From VGWG01 sp964580075 (GTDB taxonomy: Bacteria; Verrucomicrobiota; Kiritimatiellia; RFP12; JAAYNR01), in the NCBI GenBank assembly GCA_964580075.1, contig CAZOJL010000070.1:1-16586 (forward strand): a DNA stretch of 16,586 nt. The letters run 5' to 3'. Positions within the stretch are counted from its first letter, which is position 1. Every line of letters starts with the position of its first letter. The notes beneath the pieces were generated by a model. The model did no database searches. It had not been told where the DNA came from and saw only the letters and a list, made by a program, of their open reading frames with translations. Positions 1 through 6,971 of this stretch are shown in pieces. The translations under genes were made by a program, and so were the position numbers.

Positions 1-17
1 TAAAACCGGAAGTTGAA

Positions 18-141
18 ACCACAAAGATCGCAAAGAGCACAAAGAGAGAAGGATTTACAGAGAATACATCCGGCACCAAATGGTGCCCCCTATGCACTAA
101 TCCTAACATTCTTTCTCTGTGTTCCTTGTGTTCTTTGTGGT
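18..141. repeat. Interrupted palindrome with arms made of 9-mers
   Basis: The left arm (18-50) consists of degenerate 9-mers ACCACAAAG, ATCGCAAAG and AGCACAAAG followed by a decayed unit. The right arm (109-141) is its imperfect reverse complement, ending TTCTTTGTGGT. The centre holds the perfect palindrome GGCACC-AAAT-GGTGCC at 72-87. The midpoint of the arms and the midpoint of this inner palindrome are the same (79.5), so the whole 124 bp is one fold-back structure and not two chance repeats. No transposase or other coding sequence lies inside it. It may be a non-autonomous mobile element or a structured intergenic repeat; the sequence alone does not tell which. Confidence 0.85.
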
Positions 142-314
142 GAATTATCTGCCGTTTTCAGGATAACTTCCGCCACGCCGTCAGCCAATGGAAAGGCGCC
201 GCGCACGAGGGCGACGGCGTCCCCGCCGCGCCGCAGGATTTTGGAAAGGAACCTGAAGGCGCTTGCAAAACCGCCGGTTTGCCAGAACCTCGCCAGGGAC
301 AGCCCTTCCCGCAT
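90..314 (-). CDS. Possible small hypothetical protein running into the fold-back
   Basis: This is a 74-residue ORF whose ATG at 314 has an AGGA seven bases upstream; a longer reading from ATG 338 has no ribosome site. The middle part has the G/C-rich third positions seen in the real genes nearby, and it encodes an amphipathic, Arg- and Ala-rich stretch (FRFLSKILRRGGDAVALV). I do not recognise the family. The last 15 or so residues (QRTQGTQRK and onward) are translated from the 9-mer repeat arm, and the stop lies in the apex region of the palindrome. Either the repeat inserted into the 3' end of a real gene and supplied a new C-terminus, or the ORF is spurious. The second is about as likely as the first. 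Confidence 0.3.
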   Translation of the reverse strand: MREGLSLARFWQTGGFASAFRFLSKILRRGGDAVALVRGAFPLADGVAEVILKTADNSPQRTQGTQRKNVRISA

Positions 315-384
315 TTCTCTTTCCTGATTTTCTGACATGGATCACAAAGCGCCGGCCCTACGGAACGAATGGCAAGAAACAAAA

Positions 385-426
385 GTGTCGCGCGCCTGTC
401 GGCCACCCGCCCCCGACACGCGACAC
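385..426. repeat. Two-step hairpin containing an 18-bp dispersed repeat
   Basis: GTGTCGCG (385-392) pairs perfectly with CGCGACAC (419-426). Inside, TGTCGG (397-402) pairs with CCGACA (413-418), with a four-base bulge on the left and a ten-base C-rich loop. On the minus strand the stem is followed by ACTTTTGTTTCTT, which resembles an intrinsic terminator, but no minus-strand gene lies immediately before it. The segment 392-409 is repeated exactly, inverted, at 8634-8651. Confidence 0.7.
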
Positions 427-445
427 TCTGTTTCCTTGGATAACC

Positions 446-473
446 GAGAACCGCACACCGACAACCGGTTCTC
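446..473. repeat. Short perfect hairpin
   Basis: GAGAACCG (446-453) pairs perfectly with CGGTTCTC (466-473) around a 12-base loop. It lies 19 bases after the previous hairpin, so the two could form consecutive stems in one transcript. No poly-T follows on the plus strand, where the next bases are C-rich, so it is not a clear terminator. Confidence 0.5.
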
Positions 474-563
474 CCCCTCCCCCCTACCGACATAGGTGTT
501 AAGCTAAGATGCCTTTGCTGGTTTCTTAACGGTTTATTGCTCAATGGGTTATAACCATGAGAA

Positions 564-648
564 CAACATCCAACATCCAACACCCAACGCCCAATGGCGG
601 AACTGTCAATCATCCCTTGGAATTTGGGCGTTGGGTGTTGGGCGTTTT
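564..648. repeat. Fold-back with arms made of CAACNCC heptamers
   Basis: The left arm has four tandem heptamers, CAACATC, CAACATC, CAACACC and CAACGCC (564-591), then a decayed unit. The right arm has TTGGGCG, TTGGGTG and TTGGGCG (624-644). An 18-base core, 577-594, is an exact inverted match to 624-641. The 29 bases between them show no palindrome. The element is about 115 bases ahead of the secreted-protein gene and in principle could be transcribed as a leader hairpin. Confidence 0.85.
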
Positions 649-762
649 CAGTGGGGCCTCTGGCGCGGTGCCGCCAGATGGATCAAAATGAGAATGGCTG
701 TGATTTCCAACTACTCCCGTGAATCGGTTTATGATATGCTGGGCGGCAACCAGGAGGATACC

Positions 763-1272
763 ATGTTATCACGAAACGTTGTGGGTGCAGTCATGCTGGC
801 GTTCGGGCTTTCGGCCCAGGCGCAATCGTCATCGGTTTATCTGGTCAAGATAACGGACATGGCGAAAGTGGATGCGTATGAGGTGATGTCGCGTGAGGAG
901 GTGAGCGCGCTGCAGAAGGCGATCGGCGAGGAGAGCCGTATCTTCACGGCCGCGATGTCTGCTGCCAAAAAGGGATGGAGCGAAGACGAACTGACCAAGG
1001 GAACGACGTTTCCCGCAGCCGCGTTCAACCTCCGGAAGATGCAACAGCAGGGACCTTTCTCCCAGGAACAGGCCCTGAAGAAGAAGGAAAAAGCCCTCGA
1101 ACGGGAAGCGGCTTCCTTGGAGCGGGAGATGGAGCGGAACAAGAAGAAAGGGTCGAAGACGGATGCGGCCAAAGAGGCTTTGCGGGAGATGTCGATACGT
1201 AATGCCTATGACCTCTTGCTGACGAAGATGAATGAATTGCTCAAGCGCGACGTGCCCCGAAACGGATTCTGA
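763..1272 (+). CDS. Secreted hypothetical protein with charged helix
   Basis: I do not recognise this 169-residue protein. Residues 1-20 form a typical Sec signal peptide (short basic start, VVGAVMLAFGL core, AQA before the cut site), so the product is probably periplasmic. Residues 102-130 are almost entirely Lys, Glu, Arg and Ala, predicting a long charged helix or coiled coil, with a second helical part at 135-163. The ATG at 763 is chosen over an in-frame start at 544 because AGGAGG lies seven bases upstream and because it places the signal peptide at the N-terminus; the longer reading would run through the heptamer repeat. The stop overlaps a possible ATG of the hisD frame (TGATG), so the gene is probably co-transcribed with hisD. 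Nothing suggests a role in histidine synthesis. Confidence 0.75.
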   Translation: MLSRNVVGAVMLAFGLSAQAQSSSVYLVKITDMAKVDAYEVMSREEVSALQKAIGEESRIFTAAMSAAKKGWSEDELTKGTTFPAAAFNLRKMQQQGPFSQEQALKKKEKALEREAASLEREMERNKKKGSKTDAAKEALREMSIRNAYDLLLTKMNELLKRDVPRNGF

Positions 1273-1316
1273 TGCTGACGACCGGAGTGACGGGGCGGAA
1301 TGGGGTGGAGTGCGCG

Positions 1317-2624
1317 ATGGCCTTTCGAATAGCGGCATGGTCTCTGAAACGGCGTAACCGGGCGGTGGAGGCCTTTTTGAACCGTCCGGCGTTTGACAGT
1401 CGGGCCGAGACGGCCGCCGCGGAGGTGCTGGCGGCGATCCGGCGCGAGGGCGAATCCGCCATTCTGGCGGCCGCAAAGCGATTTCAGGGCGGGGTTGATC
1501 TGACCGGCCGGACGTTGCGCGTCACGGCGGGTGAGCTTCGCAAGGCCCTGCGGGGCGTTCCGCCCGCTGCGGTGCAGGCGGTCTGCGAGGCGCACGCCCG
1601 CGTGACGGCGTTCGCCCGTGCCGGTCTGCGCCGGCCGTGGACGATGCGGACGCCCCGGGGCGGCGTCCTCGGTGAGCAGTACGCGCCGCTCGACCGGGTC
1701 GGCGTCTATATCCCGGGAGGCACGGCGCCGCTGGCGTCGACGGCGGTGATGACCGCGACGCTGGCCCAGGTGGCGGGTGTTCCTGAAATTGTCGCCTGCA
1801 CGCCGTGCGCGCCCGACGGCGCGGTCAATCCGGTGTTGCTGTTCGCGCTGACGCTCTCGGGCGCAACGGAGATTTACCGGGTTGGTGGCATCCAGGCAAT
1901 CGGACTGATGGCGTATGGGACGCGGCGGGTGAGGCCGGTTCAAAAAATCGTCGGTCCTGGCAATGCCTATGTCACCGCGGCCAAGCGCCAGGTGTACGGC
2001 ACGGTGGCCATCGACCTGGTGGCCGGGCCGAGCGAGATCGCGATTCTGGCTGACGCGTCAGCCAGGGCCTCATGGGTGGCGGCGGATCTGCTGTCGCAGG
2101 CTGAGCACGGCAGCGGACTGGAAAAGGCCTTGCTGGTGACGGACAGCGCGAAACTGGCGCGTGCGGTGGCGGCCGAGTTTTCGCGCCAGACGGCCTTGTT
2201 GCCGCGGCGGGAAGCGGTTGAGGCGGTGCTGCACAACGGCGGGTTGCTGGCGGTGGTCGTGCCCGATCTCGACCAGGGGATGGAATTGTGCAACCGGTTC
2301 GCGCCCGAGCATTTCGAACTGATGACGGCGGACGCTCCGGCGCGCGTCAAGGCGGTGCGGGCGGCGGGTGCGGTGTTTGTCGGCGGGTGGACCCCGGAGT
2401 CAGTGGGTGATTTCATCGCCGGCCCGAGCCATGTGCTGCCGACCGGCGGCGCCGCGCGGATGTTTTCGGGTCTGACGGCGGACGATTTCCGCAGGCGGAC
2501 CAGTCTGGTGCGGTTTACCCGGCGTGACCTGGTCGACACGCGGGCGGCGATCGAAACCTTCGGCGCTGTGGAGGGGCTCGACGCCCATGCGCGGGCGGCG
2601 GCTGTCAGGTTTGGCAAGAGGTGA
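1317..2624 (+). CDS. hisD: Histidinol dehydrogenase
   Basis: HisD catalyses the last two steps of histidine synthesis, oxidising L-histidinol through histidinaldehyde to L-histidine with two NAD+ in the cytoplasm, using a zinc ion. Family signatures are all present: VGVYIPGGTAPLAST, GPGNAYVTAAK, LLSQAEHG, FAPEHFEL and a GDFIAGPSHVLPT stretch. From the start chosen here, the zinc and catalytic residues fall at Gln261, His264, Glu331, His332, Asp365 and His424, within a few positions of the known E. coli ones (259, 262, 326, 327, 360, 419). The frame is open from 1272, but ATG 1317 has GGTGGAG seven bases upstream and gives the usual family length of 435 residues. hisC follows after only 11 bases, which fits an operon. 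Confidence 0.96.
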   Translation: MAFRIAAWSLKRRNRAVEAFLNRPAFDSRAETAAAEVLAAIRREGESAILAAAKRFQGGVDLTGRTLRVTAGELRKALRGVPPAAVQAVCEAHARVTAFARAGLRRPWTMRTPRGGVLGEQYAPLDRVGVYIPGGTAPLASTAVMTATLAQVAGVPEIVACTPCAPDGAVNPVLLFALTLSGATEIYRVGGIQAIGLMAYGTRRVRPVQKIVGPGNAYVTAAKRQVYGTVAIDLVAGPSEIAILADASARASWVAADLLSQAEHGSGLEKALLVTDSAKLARAVAAEFSRQTALLPRREAVEAVLHNGGLLAVVVPDLDQGMELCNRFAPEHFELMTADAPARVKAVRAAGAVFVGGWTPESVGDFIAGPSHVLPTGGAARMFSGLTADDFRRRTSLVRFTRRDLVDTRAAIETFGAVEGLDAHARAAAVRFGKR

Positions 2625-2635
2625 GGAGCTTGCGA

Positions 2636-3676
2636 ATGAACCGATACGTGACACAAGCGGTGCAGACACTGGAGGCCTATACGCCGGGCCAGCAGCCCAA
2701 GACCGTGGGCATCGTCAAACTCAATACCAATGAAAACCCCTATCCGCCGAGTCCGGCGGTAGGCAACGTGCTGGCGGCCTTTGATCCGGCCCGTTTGCGT
2801 CTCTATCCCGACCCGCTGTCGGTCAAGACGCGCGCGCGAATTGCCTCCATTCACGGCTGTTCGCCGCAGCAGGTGTTTGTCGGCAACGGGTCGGACGAGA
2901 TTCTGGCGTTGTGTACGCGGGCGTTTGTCGAGGACACCGGTTCGATCGGTTATTTCGAGCCATCCTACTCGCTTTATCCCGTATTGGCGGCTATCCGCAA
3001 GGCGGACAAGCGGCCGGTCGGGCTGACCGACGATTTCCGCTGGCAGATGCCGGCGCGGTATCAGGCCTCGCTGTTTTTTCTGACCAACCCCAACGCGCCG
3101 ACGAGCCTGTTGTTCGATTTCGCGACCGTGGGGGCTTTTTGCAAGCGGTTTGACGGGGTGGTGCTCATTGACGAGGCGTATGCCGATTTCGCACGGTGCA
3201 CCTGCATGGAGCTGGCGTTGCGTCCGGGGAATGCCAACACGCTGGTGATGCGGACGTTATCCAAGGCGTTTTCGTTGGCCGGTCTGCGGTTCGGATATGT
3301 CGTCGGTCCCGAGGCCCTGATCACCGCGCTGACCAAGATCAAGGACTCCTACAACATGGACGTGCTGTCTCAGGTGGTCGGGTTGGCGGCTTTGAATGAC
3401 CTGGGGCACATGCAGGCGAACGTGCGCCGCATCCAGGAGACCCGCGCGCGTCTGACGATCGAACTGAGGCGGCGGGAGTGGACGGTGCTCGATTCCGAGA
3501 CCAACTTTCTTTTTGCGCGTCCGCCGCATGACAACGCGGCCGAACGATTTGAACTGTTGCGCGACGCCGGCATCTATGTCCGTTATTTCCCGGGACCCCG
3601 TACGGGCGCCCACCTGCGCATCACCGTCGGAACGGACGAACAGGTCGATGCCTTTCTGAAACAGATTTCAAACTAG
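2636..3676 (+). CDS. hisC: Histidinol-phosphate aminotransferase
   Basis: HisC is a PLP-dependent class I/II aminotransferase that converts imidazole acetol phosphate and glutamate to histidinol phosphate and 2-oxoglutarate. The 346-residue protein has an N-terminal LNTNENPYPPSP substrate-arm motif, Asn151 in TNPNAPTS, Asp179 and Tyr182 in DEAYADF, Lys210 in TLSKAFSLAGLRFGY (the Schiff-base lysine), and a C-terminal Arg328 in HLRITVG that binds carboxylate. These match the fold-type I layout. A GTG at 2621 opens the frame, but ATG 2636 follows GAGGAG at good distance and is preferred. With hisD just upstream, the histidinol-phosphate assignment is better than the related Tyr/Phe aminotransferases, though some overlap in substrate cannot be excluded. 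Confidence 0.94.
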   Translation: MNRYVTQAVQTLEAYTPGQQPKTVGIVKLNTNENPYPPSPAVGNVLAAFDPARLRLYPDPLSVKTRARIASIHGCSPQQVFVGNGSDEILALCTRAFVEDTGSIGYFEPSYSLYPVLAAIRKADKRPVGLTDDFRWQMPARYQASLFFLTNPNAPTSLLFDFATVGAFCKRFDGVVLIDEAYADFARCTCMELALRPGNANTLVMRTLSKAFSLAGLRFGYVVGPEALITALTKIKDSYNMDVLSQVVGLAALNDLGHMQANVRRIQETRARLTIELRRREWTVLDSETNFLFARPPHDNAAERFELLRDAGIYVRYFPGPRTGAHLRITVGTDEQVDAFLKQISN

Positions 3677-3698
3677 CATTCCGCGTGGATGAGTCCTC

Positions 3699-4703
3699 AT
3701 GCAACAACCCCGGACAACCGAAACCCTGAACCAGCGCAACCCGTCCTTTGATAACCGGCTGCGTCCGGCGCGGTTTGAAGATTTTGTGGGACAGGAGCGG
3801 GTGCGTGAGCGGCTGTTGCTGGCCGTCGAGGCGGCCAAGCGCCGCGGCGAGTCTCTCGACCATGTGATGCTCTCGGGGCCGCCGGGGCTGGGCAAGACGA
3901 CGCTGGCCTTCATCCTGGGCGAAGCCATGGGGGTGCATGTAAAGGCCACATCGGGTCCCGTGATCGACAAACCGGGTGATCTTGCCGGATTGCTCACCTC
4001 GCTCGAACCGGGCGATATCCTTTTCATCGACGAGATCCACCGGATGCAGCGCGCGGTCGAGGAGTACCTCTACTCGGCGATGGAGGACTTCGTGATCGAC
4101 ATCATGATCGATCAGGGACCCAACGCCCGGTCGGTACGGCTGGATCTTCCCCGGTTCACGCTCGTGGGTGCGACCACCCGAAGCGGTCTGATCTCGGCGC
4201 CGCTCCGGTCCCGGTTCGGCATCGCCAACCGGCTTGACTATTATCCGGTTGAGACGCTGCAGGAAATCATCACCCGATCGGCCGCGCGCCTCGACGTGGC
4301 GATTGACCACGACGGCGCACGGGAAATCGCCTCGCGCGCTCGCGGGACTCCCCGCATCGCCAATAACCTCCTGCGCCGGGTGCGTGATTACGCCGAGGTC
4401 CGCGCCGACAGCTTCATCACCCGCGAGGTCGCGGCCGCGGCGCTGGCGATGCTGGAGATCGATCCCCACGGATTGGACGAGATGGACAAGCGGTTGCTGG
4501 AGGCGTTGGTGGTGAAATTCGGCGGCGGCCCCGTCGGTCTGACCAATCTGGCGGTTGCGGTGGGGGAGGAGCCCGACACGATCGAAGAGGTCTATGAACC
4601 CTACTTGATCCAGGAGGGGTACCTGGAACGCACGCTCCGGGGCCGGATGGCGACAGACCTCTGTTACGCGCGCCTGGGGCTGAGCACGGAAAAGCGCCGC
4701 TAG
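3699..4703 (+). CDS. ruvB: Holliday junction branch migration helicase RuvB
   Basis: RuvB is the AAA+ motor that, with RuvA, drives branch migration of Holliday junctions during recombinational repair. The 334-residue length is normal. Visible motifs are the N-terminal LRPARFEDFVGQ, Walker A GPPGLGKT (residues 60-67, Lys66), Walker B with DEIH at 111-114, sensor 1 in VGATTRSG, and the arginine finger in SRFG (Arg172). The C-terminal winged-helix part (GGPVGLTNLAVAVGEEPDTI, then GYLERTLRGRMA) is also typical. The gene follows hisC by 22 bases with a GGATGAG-like ribosome site, so it may be transcribed with the histidine genes. ruvA and ruvC are not in the window. The stop codon shares bases with the stop of the convergent gene. 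Confidence 0.97.
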   Translation: MQQPRTTETLNQRNPSFDNRLRPARFEDFVGQERVRERLLLAVEAAKRRGESLDHVMLSGPPGLGKTTLAFILGEAMGVHVKATSGPVIDKPGDLAGLLTSLEPGDILFIDEIHRMQRAVEEYLYSAMEDFVIDIMIDQGPNARSVRLDLPRFTLVGATTRSGLISAPLRSRFGIANRLDYYPVETLQEIITRSAARLDVAIDHDGAREIASRARGTPRIANNLLRRVRDYAEVRADSFITREVAAAALAMLEIDPHGLDEMDKRLLEALVVKFGGGPVGLTNLAVAVGEEPDTIEEVYEPYLIQEGYLERTLRGRMATDLCYARLGLSTEKRR

Positions 4704-5524
4704 TACATGAAGGCGTTGGCGCCGTACATCTGCTGGTAGATCACGTAGATCAGGACTCCGATCGCGATGATCGATATCGAAGCCGCAACAATAAAGAACG
4801 GATGACAGGTGTCGACGATCAGACGCGGGGGCTCATCCGCCTGAATCGCGGTCATGGTGACAGCGCCCTCGGATTCAGCGGAGGCGGATGTCGCGGTGGA
4901 GACCGAACCGGGGCGCTTGACACGGATGGTCCGCTTTTGCGTCAACGGCACGGACGTGGCGGCTGCGGAAACCAGCGGAACCCCGGACTCGGCCAGCCTG
5001 GATGTTTTCTTTGAAGACGGAAGCCCCGGGATGTGTGCGGTGTAACGCGATTTGGGCATGGAGGAGGGCGTGCCCGGAAGAACGGCAGGGACTCTCAAGG
5101 TCGGCATTTCAGCCGGGCGTTTCAGCCGGATCGTTTTGGGCGGGGCATCCATGTCGGCGTAGGTCGTGGCAGCAGGTGCAGACGTGTCCACAGCGCCGGC
5201 ACTGATAGCCGACTCCAACGAAATACGGGATGTTTTCGACTTGGACGCCTGGATTTGCGGATCGGACGGCGGTTTGGGCCCCGGGGGCAACGGATTGGAA
5301 CCCGGCCGGGGCGGGTTTCCCGAAGATCCGGGGGCGGTCGGGCGAAGCACACGGATGGTCTTTAAAGGCGTTACGCCTGCAGGGAGCGCTCCGGGATCCG
5401 GAGTCTCGTGCGAAGCGGAGGGGGCTTCCGATATGTCGGTGTTGTCGACAGTGGAATCGGTCTTGGGGAACGGCGACTCTTTCGGGGGTGGAGTCGGGAT
5501 GGGTGTCTCTTCCAGCTCTGCCAT
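4700..5524 (-). CDS. Proline-rich tail-anchored protein with alternating motifs
   Basis: I do not recognise a named family. The 274-residue protein starts at an ATG with GGAGG six bases upstream and lies 25 bases after frr, so it is probably co-transcribed with pyrH and frr. Residues 1-240 are rich in Pro, Ser, Thr and Ala and look disordered. Two short motifs alternate: A (K/R-TIR-V/L-x-RP) at 55-62, 130-137 and 198-205, and B (KTSR-I/L) at 97-101 and 173-177, giving A-B-A-B-A with about 68-76 residues between like motifs. Residues 243-263 form one hydrophobic helix close to the C-terminus and there is no signal peptide, so it should be tail-anchored in the inner membrane with the repeats in the cytoplasm. 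The motifs may bind a partner or be modified; this is inference. Confidence 0.8.
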   Translation of the reverse strand: MAELEETPIPTPPPKESPFPKTDSTVDNTDISEAPSASHETPDPGALPAGVTPLKTIRVLRPTAPGSSGNPPRPGSNPLPPGPKPPSDPQIQASKSKTSRISLESAISAGAVDTSAPAATTYADMDAPPKTIRLKRPAEMPTLRVPAVLPGTPSSMPKSRYTAHIPGLPSSKKTSRLAESGVPLVSAAATSVPLTQKRTIRVKRPGSVSTATSASAESEGAVTMTAIQADEPPRLIVDTCHPFFIVAASISIIAIGVLIYVIYQQMYGANAFMY

Positions 5525-5549
5525 GGGATGCCTCCAGTTACGATGACGG

Positions 5550-6113
5550 TCAAACCGCCATTACTTCCGCTTCCTTGTTTTTGAGATCTTTGTCAATCTG
5601 ACCGATGTGGGCGTCGGTCGATTTTTGGATTTCGACGAGTCCGGCGTCGCGGTCATCCTCGGTGACGTCGCCGTTCTTTTGAAGTCCTTTGACCGCATCA
5701 TTGGCGTCACGTCGGACGTTGCGGATGGCGACACGGGTTTCTTCCGACAACCGCTTGGCCACCTTGACGATCTCCTTGCGGCGTTCTTCGCTCAACTCGG
5801 GAATCGGCACCCGTATGACGCGGCCGTCGTTGCGGGGCGTGACGCCGATGTTGGCCGCCAGGATTGCCTTTTCGATGTCGGCCAGTGCGGTGGGGTCGTA
5901 AGCATTGATCACGATCAGGCGGGGTTCGGGCGCCGAGATGCCGGCAATGTCGCGCAGTCGGGTCGGCACACCGTAATACGGCACCTGTACATTCTCCACC
6001 AAGGCCGGAGAGGCCTTTCCGGTGCGGAGTCCGGTAAACTGCTCTTTCAACATCTTGACGGTGTTGTCCATCTTCTCTTCCGCGTCCAAAAGCACATCAT
6101 CCACGGTTTTCAT
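5550..6113 (-). CDS. frr: Ribosome recycling factor
   Basis: RRF splits post-termination ribosomes together with EF-G. The 187 residues match the family length of about 185. The sequence shows the canonical features: an N-terminal helix ending in LRTGKASPALVENVQVPYYG, the PLRDIA-like segment (TRLRDIAGISAPEPRLIVI), a domain with DGRVIRVPIPELSEERRKE, and the long C-terminal helices with AIRNVRRDAND. The ATG at 6113 is preceded by GAGGAG eight bases upstream. It follows pyrH by 25 bases, the usual pyrH-frr order in bacteria, though the rpsB-tsf pair that often precedes them is not in this window. Confidence 0.97.
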   Translation of the reverse strand: MKTVDDVLLDAEEKMDNTVKMLKEQFTGLRTGKASPALVENVQVPYYGVPTRLRDIAGISAPEPRLIVINAYDPTALADIEKAILAANIGVTPRNDGRVIRVPIPELSEERRKEIVKVAKRLSEETRVAIRNVRRDANDAVKGLQKNGDVTEDDRDAGLVEIQKSTDAHIGQIDKDLKNKEAEVMAV

Positions 6114-6138
6114 CTCACATACTCCTCATGGTACGGAT

Positions 6139-6885
6139 CTATTCTCCCGGGGCATCTGTCACCAGCGTACCGATCTGCGCGCCGCAGACAATCTGTTCCA
6201 AGGCCTGCTTGTCAAAAAAGTTGAACACTATGATGGGGATTTTGTTGTCCATGCACAAGGCAAAAGCGGCGGAATCCATAATCCGCAGCCGCTCCCGGAG
6301 CGCGACCTGGTAGGACACCGTCTCGTAACGGACGGCGTCCGGGTTTGTGTGGGGGTCGGAGGAATAGATCCCGTCGACCTTGGTTGCCTTGAGCAACACG
6401 TCGGCGCCGACTTCGTTTGCCCGGAGTGCGGCGGCGGTATCGGTGCTGAAGTAAGGGTTGCCTGTTCCACCCGCAAAAATGACCACCCGCCCCTTTTCCA
6501 GATGGCGGACGGCCCGTCGCTGGATGAAGGGTTCGGCCACCTGGGGCATGTCGATCGAGGTTTGCAACCGGGATTCCATTCCCATGTGTTCGATGGCATC
6601 CTGTAAGGCGAGGCCGTTGATGATGGTCGCGAGCATGCCCATGTAGTCGCCCGTCGTCCGGGCGAGGCCTCTGGCTTCACCGGTGGCGCCTCGGAAAATG
6701 TTGCCACCGCCAAGCACCACGGCGACCTGAACGCCCAGTTCGGAGATCCTCCGAATACGCTGGGCGACATCCGCGATAACCGCAGGGGCGATGCACTCGC
6801 CCGTGGCGGCGTTGCCCAGCACCTCGCCGCTGAGCTTCAACAAAATCCGGTTATAACGAATCTCAGGTTTTTGCTCCGTAGCCAA
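6139..6885 (-). CDS. pyrH: UMP kinase (TTG start)
   Basis: PyrH phosphorylates UMP to UDP with ATP in pyrimidine nucleotide synthesis; it belongs to the amino acid kinase family and is usually a hexamer. Motifs in order from the chosen start: ILLKLSGEVLG (14-24), VVLGGGNIFRG (57-66), TTGDYMGMLATIINGLAL, GGTGNPYFSTDTAAALRA (139-156), and LLKATKVDGIYSSDP. The open frame extends to an ATG at 6999, but that would add 38 residues with no family counterpart. The TTG at 6885 has GAGGTG a few bases upstream and gives 248 residues, close to the family norm of about 240. It also leaves room for a promoter (TTGTCC-17-TACTAT, 6919-6947, minus strand). frr follows. Confidence 0.95.
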   Translation of the reverse strand: MATEQKPEIRYNRILLKLSGEVLGNAATGECIAPAVIADVAQRIRRISELGVQVAVVLGGGNIFRGATGEARGLARTTGDYMGMLATIINGLALQDAIEHMGMESRLQTSIDMPQVAEPFIQRRAVRHLEKGRVVIFAGGTGNPYFSTDTAAALRANEVGADVLLKATKVDGIYSSDPHTNPDAVRYETVSYQVALRERLRIMDSAAFALCMDNKIPIIVFNFFDKQALEQIVCGAQIGTLVTDAPGE

Positions 6886-6918
6886 AAAACACCTCGGTGC
6901 TTGTTTTAACGTGCAGTC

Positions 6919-6947
6919 ATAGTAACGGAAAAAGGCCTGCAGGACAA
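6919..6947 (-). promoter_or_regulatory. Candidate sigma-70 promoter for pyrH-frr
   Basis: Read on the minus strand, TTGTCC (6942-6947) is followed by a 17-base spacer and TACTAT (6919-6924), four of six matches to each consensus hexamer. The predicted start of transcription lies around 6912, about 27 bases ahead of the TTG start codon of pyrH, which leaves room for its GAGGTG ribosome site. It lies back to back with the stronger plus-strand promoter. Confidence 0.45.
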
Positions 6948-6971
6948 TACGAAAAAAGAACGTCTGCAACA

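Larger units (their letters stand above)
315..762. other. Gene-free stretch with hairpins and a fold-back
   Basis: No convincing gene lies between the small minus-strand ORF and the signal-peptide gene at 763. The stretch holds two compact hairpins (385-426 and 446-473) and the heptamer fold-back (564-648). Close to the gene, TATGAT at 730-735 is a good -10 hexamer, but I found no matching -35, so the promoter of the hisD unit remains unplaced. Long open frames across this stretch give low-complexity or Pro/Arg-rich translations and are treated as chance. Confidence 0.6.

Noticed and set aside
72..87. NtrC-like binding site (GCACC...GGTGC)
   Set aside because: The half-site spacing is one base shorter than the consensus I know, the symmetry is explained by the larger palindrome, and no sigma-54 promoter or nitrogen gene is adjacent.
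1206..2854. Two long minus-strand frames opposite hisD
   Set aside because: Their translations are Arg/Pro/His-rich and lack family motifs, while hisD on the plus strand has every catalytic residue.
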